A stretch of DNA of 8,323 nucleotides, taken from assembly GCA_027065935.1 (NCBI GenBank), contig JAMONI010000254.1:1-8323 (forward strand), in the 5' to 3' direction. Under the pieces are notes generated by a model that did not search any database, was not told the origin of the DNA, and saw only the letters and a list, made by a program, of their open reading frames with translations. Of this stretch, positions 1-6,548 are shown in pieces. Source of the stretch: Flavobacteriales bacterium. GTDB lineage: Bacteria; Bacteroidota; Bacteroidia; Flavobacteriales; Flavobacteriaceae. The stretch's first letter is position 1. Each line of letters starts with the position of its first letter. The translations under genes were made by a program, and so were the position numbers.

Positions 1-20
1 CGCAAGGAAGCATATTTTTG

Positions 21-59
21 CCTTGATTTTTTGTTACTTTTTCATCAAGGAAAAAGTAA
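21..59. repeat. Structured leader with two mutually exclusive stems
   Basis: TTACTTTTTC (34-43) and GAAAAAGTAA (50-59) form a perfect 10-bp inverted repeat around the 6-nt loop ATCAAG. Separately, CCTTGAT (21-27) is the exact reverse complement of ATCAAGG (44-50). The second pairing uses the loop and first arm base of the first, so the two stems cannot form together. The inverted repeat is seen directly. That this is a dispersed Bacteroidota repeat, often found near Rhs or other accessory genes, is my recollection and was not tested. It could be a terminator of an upstream gene, an attenuator-like leader, or a recombination substrate. Confidence 0.5.
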
Positions 60-86
60 AAAAGAAATTTTCCCTAACTTTATCCC

Positions 87-926
87 ATGAACGCCCGGGG
101 TTCATATTCGTTTCAGCGCTTCCCCTATGGTGCCTGTCCCGCGCTCAGCCGCGGGAACCCGAAGATTAGCCTATGGCTCTCCGTTGACCCGCTGGCGGAG
201 AAGTATCCTTCCGTGTCGCCCTTTGCCTACACCTACGGCAATCCCGTAAGGTTTGTGGACCCTACGGGAATGGAGGGGGAAGCTTGGGATGATATTATAA
301 TAAATGTAGTTGATAAAGAAGGAAACAAAAAAGAAATTTTCAGAGCCGTAACGGATAAATTTGATGTAAGTGTGGATATAAAGGAAGAAGATTTACCGGT
401 AAGTGCAGAAACTTTAGGCTATCATCAAATGAATTTAGATGAAAAGATGAAAGATTTAGGTCCTTATTTGTCCGATAATATACAGGCTTTTTCCGTTGAT
501 TTCTCGGGATCTTTCAAAATTTATGGAATTGCAGGAGGACAAGTGGATTTAAGCTTTCTCATTATCGTAGATGGAATAAACAAAGGAGATTTTGGAATTT
601 ACTTTCAACCTAATGTAACGGCCGGGGTCTCATCAAGCCCCGGAAGCCTAAGCATGAGTTATTCCCTATATTGGCCAACACATAATAATTCTTCTTTAAA
701 ATTAAAAGATTTTACAAAATGGGAACGAGGAATACAAGCAAGCTATAACAATTTGTCCATTAGAATTTTAAAAGGCTTTGAAATGAATTGGTCTTTACAA
801 TCTTCTTATAGTGGAATTTCGGTGGGGACAACTACCGAAAAAGCGGGAGCAAACGGATATCTAGGGTATAGTTGGCTTCTATATGAACATTATCAACCGT
901 ATAGGCATATGAGTTATGGATACTAA
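87..926 (+). CDS. Orphan Rhs core end with variable C-terminal tip (putative polymorphic toxin)
   Basis: This 279-residue protein carries the end of the Rhs repeat core at about residues 29-62: LWLSVDPLAEKYPSVSP, then a YxYGNPVRFVDPTGME stretch. In Rhs proteins this P-x-x-x-x-DPxG ending marks the junction with a variable, usually toxic, C-terminal tip. Residues 63-279 are that tip. It is rich in alternating polar and hydrophobic stretches suggesting beta strands and ends in a tyrosine-rich tail. I recognise no toxin family or catalytic motif; a type-23-like beta-rich tip is only a guess. The first ~28 residues do not look like Rhs core, and the thousand or more residues of YD repeats expected upstream are absent, with an in-frame stop at 75-77. 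There is no signal peptide. It is therefore either a silent orphan tip cassette that becomes active after recombination, or a remnant. The start is the first ATG after that stop, and whether it is translated is uncertain. Its end overlaps the next gene by 11 bp. Confidence 0.75.
   Translation: MNARGSYSFQRFPYGACPALSRGNPKISLWLSVDPLAEKYPSVSPFAYTYGNPVRFVDPTGMEGEAWDDIIINVVDKEGNKKEIFRAVTDKFDVSVDIKEEDLPVSAETLGYHQMNLDEKMKDLGPYLSDNIQAFSVDFSGSFKIYGIAGGQVDLSFLIIVDGINKGDFGIYFQPNVTAGVSSSPGSLSMSYSLYWPTHNNSSLKLKDFTKWERGIQASYNNLSIRILKGFEMNWSLQSSYSGISVGTTTEKAGANGYLGYSWLLYEHYQPYRHMSYGY
137..156. repeat. Perfect 7-bp inverted repeat just before the Rhs-core homology
   Basis: TCCCGCG (137-143) and CGCGGGA (150-156) pair perfectly around CTCAGC. 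The element lies about 17 bp upstream of where recognisable Rhs core coding begins (near 172). It falls in a GC-rich stretch whose translation does not resemble Rhs. It may belong to a dispersed element or mark the recombination junction of the orphan cassette. No function is demonstrated. Confidence 0.4.
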
Positions 927-1407
927 AATTAATTGGGAAAAATATAGAAAAATATTTCTTGTGATATTTATTGCTTCCATCTGTTATGGTGGGATTTTGA
1001 AAAATATCATCTTTGCACCTAAAATTAATAAAGCTACGGATTACAAAAGTGTATACATTACTTATAAAGTAAGATATAAGGGTTACAAAAATTTCAACGG
1101 CTACAATAACGGATTTATGAAAATCACGGATAGCAAAATTGTTGATTCGTTGATAGGATTAAAAAATAATCTTGTAAAAACTTGTCGAATTTTTCCTACC
1201 TATGGGGCTGCCTATGAAGTAAATATTTACTTTCAGGAATCTCCTACTTCTCCGGATGAATATATTTCTTTATTGTACGAGCCCGGACATAAACATTTAT
1301 TTGTAAAATGGGGAAAATTTGCCCAGGGGGAATATCGAAATCCCTATTTTTATAAATATGTTTTGTGGTTGATAAATAAAAATGAAAAAATTAATTCCAA
1401 TAATTAG
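916..1407 (+). CDS. Small membrane-anchored hypothetical protein, candidate immunity partner of the Rhs tip
   Basis: This is a 163-residue protein that I cannot assign to a family. Residues about 13-28 (IFLVIFIASICYGGIL) form one hydrophobic segment after a lysine- and arginine-rich N-terminus. That suggests an uncleaved anchor with the rest outside the cytoplasmic membrane. Cys23 lacks a proper lipobox because Ile is at -1. The remainder is rich in Lys, Tyr, Asn and aromatic residues, with no recognised motif. The ATG at 916 lies inside the last codons of the Rhs-tip gene (11-bp overlap), so the two are probably translationally coupled. Both have the same low GC. By analogy with Rhs and other polymorphic toxin loci, the small gene immediately after the tip usually encodes its immunity protein. 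That is the inferred role here, and membrane anchoring would fit protection outside the cytoplasm. Alternatively it is a second effector component or an unrelated passenger. Confidence 0.75.
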   Translation: MDTKINWEKYRKIFLVIFIASICYGGILKNIIFAPKINKATDYKSVYITYKVRYKGYKNFNGYNNGFMKITDSKIVDSLIGLKNNLVKTCRIFPTYGAAYEVNIYFQESPTSPDEYISLLYEPGHKHLFVKWGKFAQGEYRNPYFYKYVLWLINKNEKINSNN

Positions 1408-1770
1408 ACCCCTCCCCTCAAAGCCCGCCGAAGGCGGAACAGGCTAAGAGCCAAAGACTCTTTAAAAAACCGGACATAAAATCAGAAGGATTTTAAAAGG
1501 GGGGGCGGAAACGAGGAAGATAAGCTTGAAGAAATAACGACAAGCGTTGTCCGCTACGGATTTCGTTACACGGAGACGTTTTTACTTAAAGCAAAATGAA
1601 ATTAATACCCCAAAAACCGGATTTGGTAGGGTATATGCTCATAGGGTGTAAAATTGGATATTATTTTAGCGCATAAAAACTTGGCGGGAACTAATTTCCC
1701 GTAAACATTCACTTGCTCTTAGCAAGATAAGAACAAGCGGGCAAGGCCAACCGGTTTGCCCCGTTTGGGG
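1408..1770. other. Gene-poor spacer with clustered inverted repeats
   Basis: I see no convincing gene in these 363 bp. The longest ATG frame I read (1596-1676) is 26 codons and shows nothing recognisable. The stretch is dense in short hairpins: CCGCC/GGCGG (1425-1437), TAAAATC/GATTTTA (1477-1495), GACAA/TTGTC (1539-1551), CGGGAA/TTCCCG (1685-1701), a 10-bp stem with one mismatch (1712-1737), and GGGCAA/TTGCCC (1739-1761). The C-rich 1409-1419 and G-rich 1496-1507 stretches could also pair over distance. It separates the low-GC Rhs cassette from housekeeping genes. It may hold dispersed repeats, an old recombination scar, or 3' ends of converging transcripts. Confidence 0.5.
1685..1701 (-). 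terminator. Possible minus-strand terminator after the E1/small-ORF unit
   Basis: Read on the minus strand, CGGGAA-ATTAG-TTCCCG forms a 6-bp stem and is followed after CCAAG by five T residues. It lies about 70 bp past the stop of the small membrane ORF. The stem is short and the T-run is displaced by five bases, so this is a weak call. Confidence 0.3.
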
Positions 1771-1896
1771 TCAGGAACTCTTACTTCCTCTAAAAACCAA
1801 ATACAACACTACAACAGCCAATAATATGGCTACTGCAAAGAATAAAATGCCTTGCCATGCTCCTGCGGCGTAATCGAATAAAGGATACATAAGCAT
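1771..1896 (-). CDS. Small single-helix membrane protein (41 aa), unannotated-type ORF
   Basis: The ATG at 1896-1894 opens a 41-codon frame ending in TGA at 1773-1771. The protein begins MLMYPLFDYAAGAWQG. Residues about 17-35 (ILFFAVAILLAVVVLYLVF) form an uninterrupted transmembrane helix, followed by a short basic tail, RGSKSS. A second ATG two codons on (1890) is an equally good start. The frame begins 32 bp after the stop of the fused E1 gene on the same strand, preceded by an A-rich leader, so it could be the last gene of that transcript. Length, composition and placement fit a genuine small membrane protein, but I know no family. A chance hydrophobic ORF is the alternative, since 41 codons is short. 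Conservation in relatives would settle it. Confidence 0.55.
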   Translation of the reverse strand: MLMYPLFDYAAGAWQGILFFAVAILLAVVVLYLVFRGSKSS

Positions 1897-1928
1897 GTAT
1901 TTTTATAGGTTAAAGATACGATTTTTTT

Positions 1929-4343
1929 TTAATACGGAAACCTTTTCGGGTCACTTTCGTTCATTAGGTCATATACCGCTTCCATAATATCTTCAACTGA
2001 AGGTTTGGAGAAATAGTCGCCGTCGGTGGCATAAGCCGGTCTGTGGTCTTTGGCGTGTAAAGTTAGAGGAGGAGCGTCCAAATAAAGCCATGCCTGTTGT
2101 TTGTTGAGAATTTGATCCAAAATGTAAGCCGTAGCACCTCCCGAAACATCTTCATCGATGATCATCAAGCGGTTGGTTTTCTTCACACTTTTTGCAATGT
2201 CATGCGGCGTGTCGAATGGATATAAGGATTGGATATCGATGATTTCGGCATCGATGTCCAGTTTGGCCAATTCTTCGGCGGCTTGTTGCACCAAGCGTAG
2301 TGTGGAGCCGTACGATACCAAAGTGATGTCTTTTCCTTCCCGAAGGATTTCCGTCACGCCTATAGGGGTTTTGAACGCACCCAAATTGGACGGCATTTTT
2401 TCTTTGAGCCGGTAGCCGTTGAGACTTTCCACTACGATGGCCGGATTGTTCAAGTCCATTAATGTATTGTAAAATCCTGCGGCTTGCGTCATATTGCGCG
2501 GCACAAGGATGTAAATACCTTTGGATAGGGTATGAACTCCGTTCATGGGCGAGCCCGAGTGCCAAATGCCCTCCAGTCGGTGTCCGCGTGTGCGAATGAT
2601 AACGGGTGCCATTTGTTGGCCGGCACTTCGATAATGCAGGGTGGCGATGTCGTCCGAAATAGTTTGCAATCCGAATAAAATGTAGTCCAAATATTGGATT
2701 TCAGCGATGGGCCTAAGGCCCCGCATGGCCAATCCTATACCTTGACCGATGATGGTGGTTTCACGTATGCCTGTGTCGAAAATGCGGTATGTACCGTATT
2801 TTTTTTGCAACCCTTCCATGCCTTGGTTGACGTCACCGATTTTTCCTACGTCTTCGCCGAAAGCAATTAACTGCGGATATTTTTCAAACAATTTGTCAAA
2901 ATTATCACGTAAGATAATACGTCCGTCCACCATCGGTGCGTCTTGGTCGTAAACGGGCGGAACGGATTGCATCACCTTGGGGTCTTCGGGATTATCCGTA
3001 AAAAGGTGTGTGTTGTATTTTTCCTCTTGTTCTTTTAGCCATTGGTCGAGCCATTCGTTTAAGCGTTTTTTGGAAGGAATGTTTTCTCCGGCGATACGTA
3101 ATCTGGTTTGCCGGGCGGCTTTGCCTATGTGACGCCGTTTGGGTTCTTTGTTTTTGGCTAACTCCAAAGCCAAAGCTTCCACTTCTTTTTTGTGTTTTGT
3201 TTCTTTAAGCACTTCGGTTAAAATGCCGAGTAATTCCTTTTTGTGTTCTTTAATGGGGTCGGTAAAGTTTTTCCAAGCGGTTTTGGCGGCTTGTTTGGCT
3301 ATGGTTTTGGCTTCTTCTTCAATTCGGTTTAGGGTGACTTCGTCGGCCAGGTTGTTTTCCAACAACCATTGTCGCATTTTGACGAGTCCGTCGTGTTCCC
3401 GTTCCCATTTTAAGCGTTCGGGCGATTTATACCGTTCGTGTGAGCCGGAGGTGGAATGTCCTTGCGGTTGGGTGATTTCGGTTACGTGAATAATTACCGG
3501 AACGTGTTCTTCTCTTGCGATTTTTTCGGCTTTGGCGTATGTTTCCAACAGGGCGGGATAATCCCAGCCTTTCACGCGGAAGATTTCAAAGCCTTCTCCG
3601 TTTTCGTCGCGTTGAAAACCTTTGAGGATTTCGGAGATGTTTTCTTTGGTGGTTTGGTCTTTGGCGTGAACGGAAATGCCGTATTCATCGTCCCAAATGC
3701 TGATAACCATTGGAATTTGCATCACGCCGGCGGCATTGACGGTTTCCCAAAACAGGCCTTCGGAAGTGCTGGCGTTTCCGATGGTTCCCCAAGCGATTTC
3801 GTTACCGTTACGTGAGAACTTTCCGGCATATTCTTTCAACTCTTTCACGTTCCTGTAAATTTTGGAAGCCTGGGCCAAGCCGGTGAGCCGGGGCATTTGT
3901 CCTCCCGTCGGGGAAATATCGGAGGCCGTATTTTTTCGATGAACAATATCGAGCCAATTTTTGTCTTTGTCGATGAGAGGTGTGGCAAAGTGATTGTTCA
4001 TTTGCCTTCCGCCGGAATGGGGTTCGTACTCCAGGTCGGGATGGCCGTACACTTGAGCGAAAAACTGCTCGGGAGTCAGTGCACCTATGGCCATCATAAA
4101 AGTTTGGTCGCGATAATAACCCGAGCGAAAATCGCCGGGTTTAAAGACTTTGGCCCATGCGATTTGCGGTAGTTCTTTGCCGTCGCCGAAAATACCGAAT
4201 TGACCGCGACCCGACAAAACTTCACGCCTTCCGGTCAAGCTCATTTGCCGGCTGATGTGTGCCAGGCGATAATCTTCTATCACTTGTTTTTTGAATTCGT
4301 CGAAGCTTAATTTTTCGTCGATATTTCCGTTGGTTTGTTGCAT
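1929..4343 (-). CDS. Fused alpha-beta 2-oxoacid dehydrogenase E1 (branched-chain type)
   Basis: An 804-residue thiamine diphosphate enzyme in which the alpha and beta subunits of the E1 heterotetramer are joined. The alpha half (about 1-340) has SGYYRDQTF (74-82), SGGRQMNNHF (110-119) and the loop GHSTSGSHERYKS (295-307), which corresponds to the HSTSD-type loop of branched-chain E1 alpha. The ThDP segment reads GNASTSEG (189-196) and DD (218-219), where classic E1 alpha has GDGxxxEG and NN. A lysine- and glutamate-rich linker (about 340-460) precedes the beta half (about 473-804). There FGEDVG (Glu497) fits the catalytic glutamate and IWHSGSP (His595) the conserved active-site histidine. The expected reaction is oxidative decarboxylation of branched-chain or related 2-oxoacids with transfer to lipoyl-E2, in the cytoplasm. 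E2 and E3 genes are not in this window. This fused form is, from memory, common in Bacteroidota. Substrate choice (2-oxoisovalerate versus pyruvate) is inferred from the alpha loops. The start is well supported by the N-terminal context. Confidence 0.9.
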   Translation of the reverse strand: MQQTNGNIDEKLSFDEFKKQVIEDYRLAHISRQMSLTGRREVLSGRGQFGIFGDGKELPQIAWAKVFKPGDFRSGYYRDQTFMMAIGALTPEQFFAQVYGHPDLEYEPHSGGRQMNNHFATPLIDKDKNWLDIVHRKNTASDISPTGGQMPRLTGLAQASKIYRNVKELKEYAGKFSRNGNEIAWGTIGNASTSEGLFWETVNAAGVMQIPMVISIWDDEYGISVHAKDQTTKENISEILKGFQRDENGEGFEIFRVKGWDYPALLETYAKAEKIAREEHVPVIIHVTEITQPQGHSTSGSHERYKSPERLKWEREHDGLVKMRQWLLENNLADEVTLNRIEEEAKTIAKQAAKTAWKNFTDPIKEHKKELLGILTEVLKETKHKKEVEALALELAKNKEPKRRHIGKAARQTRLRIAGENIPSKKRLNEWLDQWLKEQEEKYNTHLFTDNPEDPKVMQSVPPVYDQDAPMVDGRIILRDNFDKLFEKYPQLIAFGEDVGKIGDVNQGMEGLQKKYGTYRIFDTGIRETTIIGQGIGLAMRGLRPIAEIQYLDYILFGLQTISDDIATLHYRSAGQQMAPVIIRTRGHRLEGIWHSGSPMNGVHTLSKGIYILVPRNMTQAAGFYNTLMDLNNPAIVVESLNGYRLKEKMPSNLGAFKTPIGVTEILREGKDITLVSYGSTLRLVQQAAEELAKLDIDAEIIDIQSLYPFDTPHDIAKSVKKTNRLMIIDEDVSGGATAYILDQILNKQQAWLYLDAPPLTLHAKDHRPAYATDGDYFSKPSVEDIMEAVYDLMNESDPKRFPY

Positions 4344-4359
4344 GAGGAAAATTTTTATT

Positions 4360-4367
4360 CAAATTTA
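4360..4367 (-). promoter_or_regulatory. Candidate Bacteroidota -7 box upstream of the E1 gene
   Basis: The minus strand reads TAAATTTG, matching the TAnnTTTG -7 consensus of the Bacteroidota primary sigma factor, 16 bp before the ATG at 4343. No good TTTG-type -33 element lies about 19 bp upstream; the best is TTCA. A separate E1 promoter is therefore possible but weak, and readthrough from prfC across 139 bp is the alternative. Confidence 0.35.
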
Positions 4368-4459
4368 GTAAAAAAGAAGGAGAGTTTGAAGCCGGCGGTT
4401 TCGTATTTGTAGGGTTGTAACTTTTTCGCTTGAGCCGAAGCTTATACCAAGCCGTTAGG

Positions 4460-4471
4460 ATAACCGGTTAT
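4460..4471. repeat. 12-bp perfect palindrome in the prfC 3' region
   Basis: ATAACCGGTTAT is a perfect palindrome lying 12-23 bp past the prfC stop. It could be a dyad operator for the downstream E1 gene or part of an imperfect 3' hairpin of the prfC mRNA (outer CTTAT and ATAAG also face each other). There is no T-run, so it is not a canonical terminator. Confidence 0.3.
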
Positions 4472-4482
4472 GGCATAAGTTT

Positions 4483-6075
4483 TTATTCTTTTTCGGATAT
4501 TTCCAACAATTGAATCGAGGGGAAGTCGTTTTTTATCATTTGAACCGAAAAAGGCGAGTCGGCCAGGAATACGGGTAATCCGTCTTTGTCTTTGGCCAAG
4601 TAGCGTTGTTTGACCTTCAGAAATTCTTTGTATTCCGCACTGTAGGGGTTGTCGGTATGAATCCAAAAAGCTTTCCATATATTCAACGGTTCGTAACTGC
4701 ATTTGGCGCCGTATTCGTGTTCTAGCCGGTATTGAATGACGTCGTATTGCAGTGCGCCTGCGGTTCCGATGACTTTCCGGTTGTTGAGGTTGAGGGTAAA
4801 AAGCTGTGCCACGCCTTCGTCCGTCAACTGGTCGATTCCTTTGGCCAACTGTTTGGCTTTCATGGGGTCTTCATTCACGATGTAGCGAAAATGTTCGGGT
4901 GAGAAGCGAGGAATGCCTTTAAACCGGAGTTTTTCTCCTTCGGTAAGGGTATCGCCGATTTTGAAGTTTCCCGTATCGTGTAAGCCTACAATATCGCCGG
5001 GATAAGCACGGTCAACTACTTGTTTTTTACTTCCGAAAAACATGTTGGGCGCCGAAAATTTCAACTTTTTGTCCGAACGGACATGGTAATAAGCTTTATT
5101 GCGCTCGAAAACCCCCGATACAATTTTTACGAAAGCCAAACGGTTGCGGTGCTTGGGGTCCATATTGGCGTGAATTTTAAAGACAAATCCCGTAAAATGG
5201 GGTTCGTCGGGATATACGGTACGTGTATCGGCTTTTTTGGGGCGGGGTGCAGGCGCAATATCCACAAAACAATCCAGCAAATCCTGAACGCCGAAATTGT
5301 TAAGCGCCGAGCCGAAAAACACGGGTTGCAACTGGCCCTCCAAATAAGCTTGGCGGTCGAAAGGAGGATACACTTCCCTTACCAATGCCAAATTTTCGTT
5401 TAGCTCATCCAATAAAGTCGGGTCGATATAATTTTTTAGTTCGGGATCTTTCAGATCGGTAAAAATTTTCCTGATACCGATTTTTTGTTTGTTCCCGCCT
5501 TCAAACACTATGAGTTTCTCTTCACGTAAATTGTAAACTCCTTGAAATTGCTGTCCCATACCGATGGGAAAACTCAACGGAACCACTTTCAGCCCCAATT
5601 TTTGTTCGATTTCGTCCAAAAGCTCGAAAGCATCTTTTCCTTCCCGGTCTAATTTGTTGACAAACACCATCATGGGAATATCGCGCAAGCGGCATACTTT
5701 AACCAGCTTTTCGGTTTGTTCTTCCACTCCCTTCGCCACATCGATCACGACAATGGTGCTATCCACGGCGGTTAAGGTCCGGTATGTGTCTTCGGCAAAG
5801 TCTTTATGACCGGGGGTGTCGAGGATATTGATTTTTTTGCCTTGATATTCGAAAGAAAGCACGGATGTGGCCACGGAAATGCCTCGTTGGCGTTCGATTT
5901 CCATAAAGTCGGATGTGGCGCTTTTCTTGATTTTATTGGACTTAACGGCGCCGGCTTCTTGAATGGCACCTCCGAAAAGCAAGAGTTTTTCCGTCAGGGT
6001 GGTTTTTCCCGCATCGGGGTGGGAGATGATACCGAAAGTTCGCCGTCTCGCTATTTCTTTTTTTAATTGGCTCAT
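4483..6075 (-). CDS. prfC: Peptide chain release factor 3 (RF3)
   Basis: This is a 530-residue translational GTPase that removes RF1/RF2 from the ribosome after peptide release, in the cytoplasm. All GTPase motifs are present: G1 SHPDAGKTT (18-26), G2 RGIS (64-67), G3 DTPGH (86-90) and G4 NKLD (140-143). Domains II and III follow, with typical RF3 signatures such as FRGIPRFSPE-like FKGIPRFSPEHFRYI and QYDVIQYRLEHEYGA near the C-terminus. Length matches the E. coli protein (529 residues). The frame is open to an ATG at 6132, but I place the start at 6075. MSQLKKEIARRRTFGIISH aligns with the family N-terminus, the 19 extra residues do not, and a -7 box at 6098-6091 would lie inside the longer version. 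It is divergent from trxA and is followed 139 bp later by the E1 gene on the same strand. Confidence 0.95.
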   Translation of the reverse strand: MSQLKKEIARRRTFGIISHPDAGKTTLTEKLLLFGGAIQEAGAVKSNKIKKSATSDFMEIERQRGISVATSVLSFEYQGKKINILDTPGHKDFAEDTYRTLTAVDSTIVVIDVAKGVEEQTEKLVKVCRLRDIPMMVFVNKLDREGKDAFELLDEIEQKLGLKVVPLSFPIGMGQQFQGVYNLREEKLIVFEGGNKQKIGIRKIFTDLKDPELKNYIDPTLLDELNENLALVREVYPPFDRQAYLEGQLQPVFFGSALNNFGVQDLLDCFVDIAPAPRPKKADTRTVYPDEPHFTGFVFKIHANMDPKHRNRLAFVKIVSGVFERNKAYYHVRSDKKLKFSAPNMFFGSKKQVVDRAYPGDIVGLHDTGNFKIGDTLTEGEKLRFKGIPRFSPEHFRYIVNEDPMKAKQLAKGIDQLTDEGVAQLFTLNLNNRKVIGTAGALQYDVIQYRLEHEYGAKCSYEPLNIWKAFWIHTDNPYSAEYKEFLKVKQRYLAKDKDGLPVFLADSPFSVQMIKNDFPSIQLLEISEKE

Positions 6076-6090
6076 AACGAAAAATGATGG

Positions 6091-6098
6091 CAAAGATA
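6091..6098 (-). promoter_or_regulatory. Candidate prfC -7 box
   Basis: The minus strand reads TATCTTTG, a full match to the Bacteroidota TAnnTTTG -7 consensus, 15 bp upstream of the chosen prfC ATG (6075). It supports that start over the upstream ATG at 6132. I see no clear -33 TTTG at the usual spacing. Confidence 0.55.
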
Positions 6099-6157
6099 GA
6101 TATTTCATCCCAATTAGGCACGTTATTTGCAAGCGTATTTAAGTCGAAAATTATGTT

Positions 6158-6165
6158 TAACTTTG
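6158..6165 (+). promoter_or_regulatory. Candidate trxA -7 box
   Basis: TAACTTTG matches the Bacteroidota TAnnTTTG -7 consensus and ends 26 bp before the trxA ATG. Transcription would begin around 6171, giving a leader of about 20 nt. The -33 element is not recognisable. Together with the opposing box at 6091-6098 this makes the 116-bp gap a divergent promoter region. Confidence 0.55.
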
Positions 6166-6191
6166 CACGAAATTTTTAAAACCTTACAACT

Positions 6192-6527
6192 ATGCCTAAA
6201 GCAGTTACCGATGCCACATTTGAACAGGAAGTATTAAAATCGGACGTTCCGGTTGTAGTGGATTTCTGGGCGGTTTGGTGCGGCCCTTGCCGGATGATCG
6301 CGCCGATTATGGAACAATTGGAGGAGCGTTACGGCGACAAAATCAAGGTCGTGAAAGTGGACGTGGATAGAGAACAGAAATACGCCGCGCAATACGGTGT
6401 GCGTAATATCCCTACCGTTTTGGTTTTTCATAACGGCGAACCCATCGGCCGTCAGGTGGGCGTGGCGCCTTTGGAAGTGTTTACCAAAGCGCTCGACCAG
6501 TTGGTAGGTTACGAAAAAGAAGCATAA
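6192..6527 (+). CDS. trxA: Thioredoxin
   Basis: This 111-residue protein is a standard cytosolic thioredoxin with no signal peptide. It reduces disulfides in client proteins and is itself recharged by thioredoxin reductase. The active site is WCGPC (29-33) in DFWAVWCGPCRMIAP, with the buried acidic residue Asp24 and the cis-proline in NIPT (Pro74). The C-terminal strand and helix read VFHNGEPIGRQVGVAP. Length is normal for the family (about 105-110). The only unusual point is Val28 in AVWCGPC, where Ala, Glu or Ser is more common. It is transcribed alone from a divergent promoter shared with prfC and ends at a strong hairpin terminator at 6549. Confidence 0.96.
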   Translation: MPKAVTDATFEQEVLKSDVPVVVDFWAVWCGPCRMIAPIMEQLEERYGDKIKVVKVDVDREQKYAAQYGVRNIPTVLVFHNGEPIGRQVGVAPLEVFTKALDQLVGYEKEA

Positions 6528-6548
6528 ACCAATGCTACAAACAAACCT

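Noticed and set aside
916..1407. Lipoprotein signal in the Rhs partner protein
   Set aside because: Cys23 is preceded by Ile instead of Gly, Ala or Ser, and lies within the hydrophobic segment, so it does not fit a lipobox.
1596..1676. 26-codon plus-strand ORF in the spacer
   Set aside because: It is too short and shows no hydrophobic pattern, family motif or supporting context.
1408..1770. CRISPR array
   Set aside because: The hairpins differ in sequence and spacing; there is no direct repeat of constant length with regular spacers.
2200..2565. Second minus-strand frame of 121 codons inside the E1 gene
   Set aside because: It is an alternative frame of the conserved beta half of E1 with an Arg/His/Ser-rich composition and no recognisable motif.
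6076..6132. Upstream ATG giving RF3 19 extra N-terminal residues
   Set aside because: The extra residues do not resemble the family, the length fits E. coli RF3 without them, and the likely -7 box falls inside this extension.
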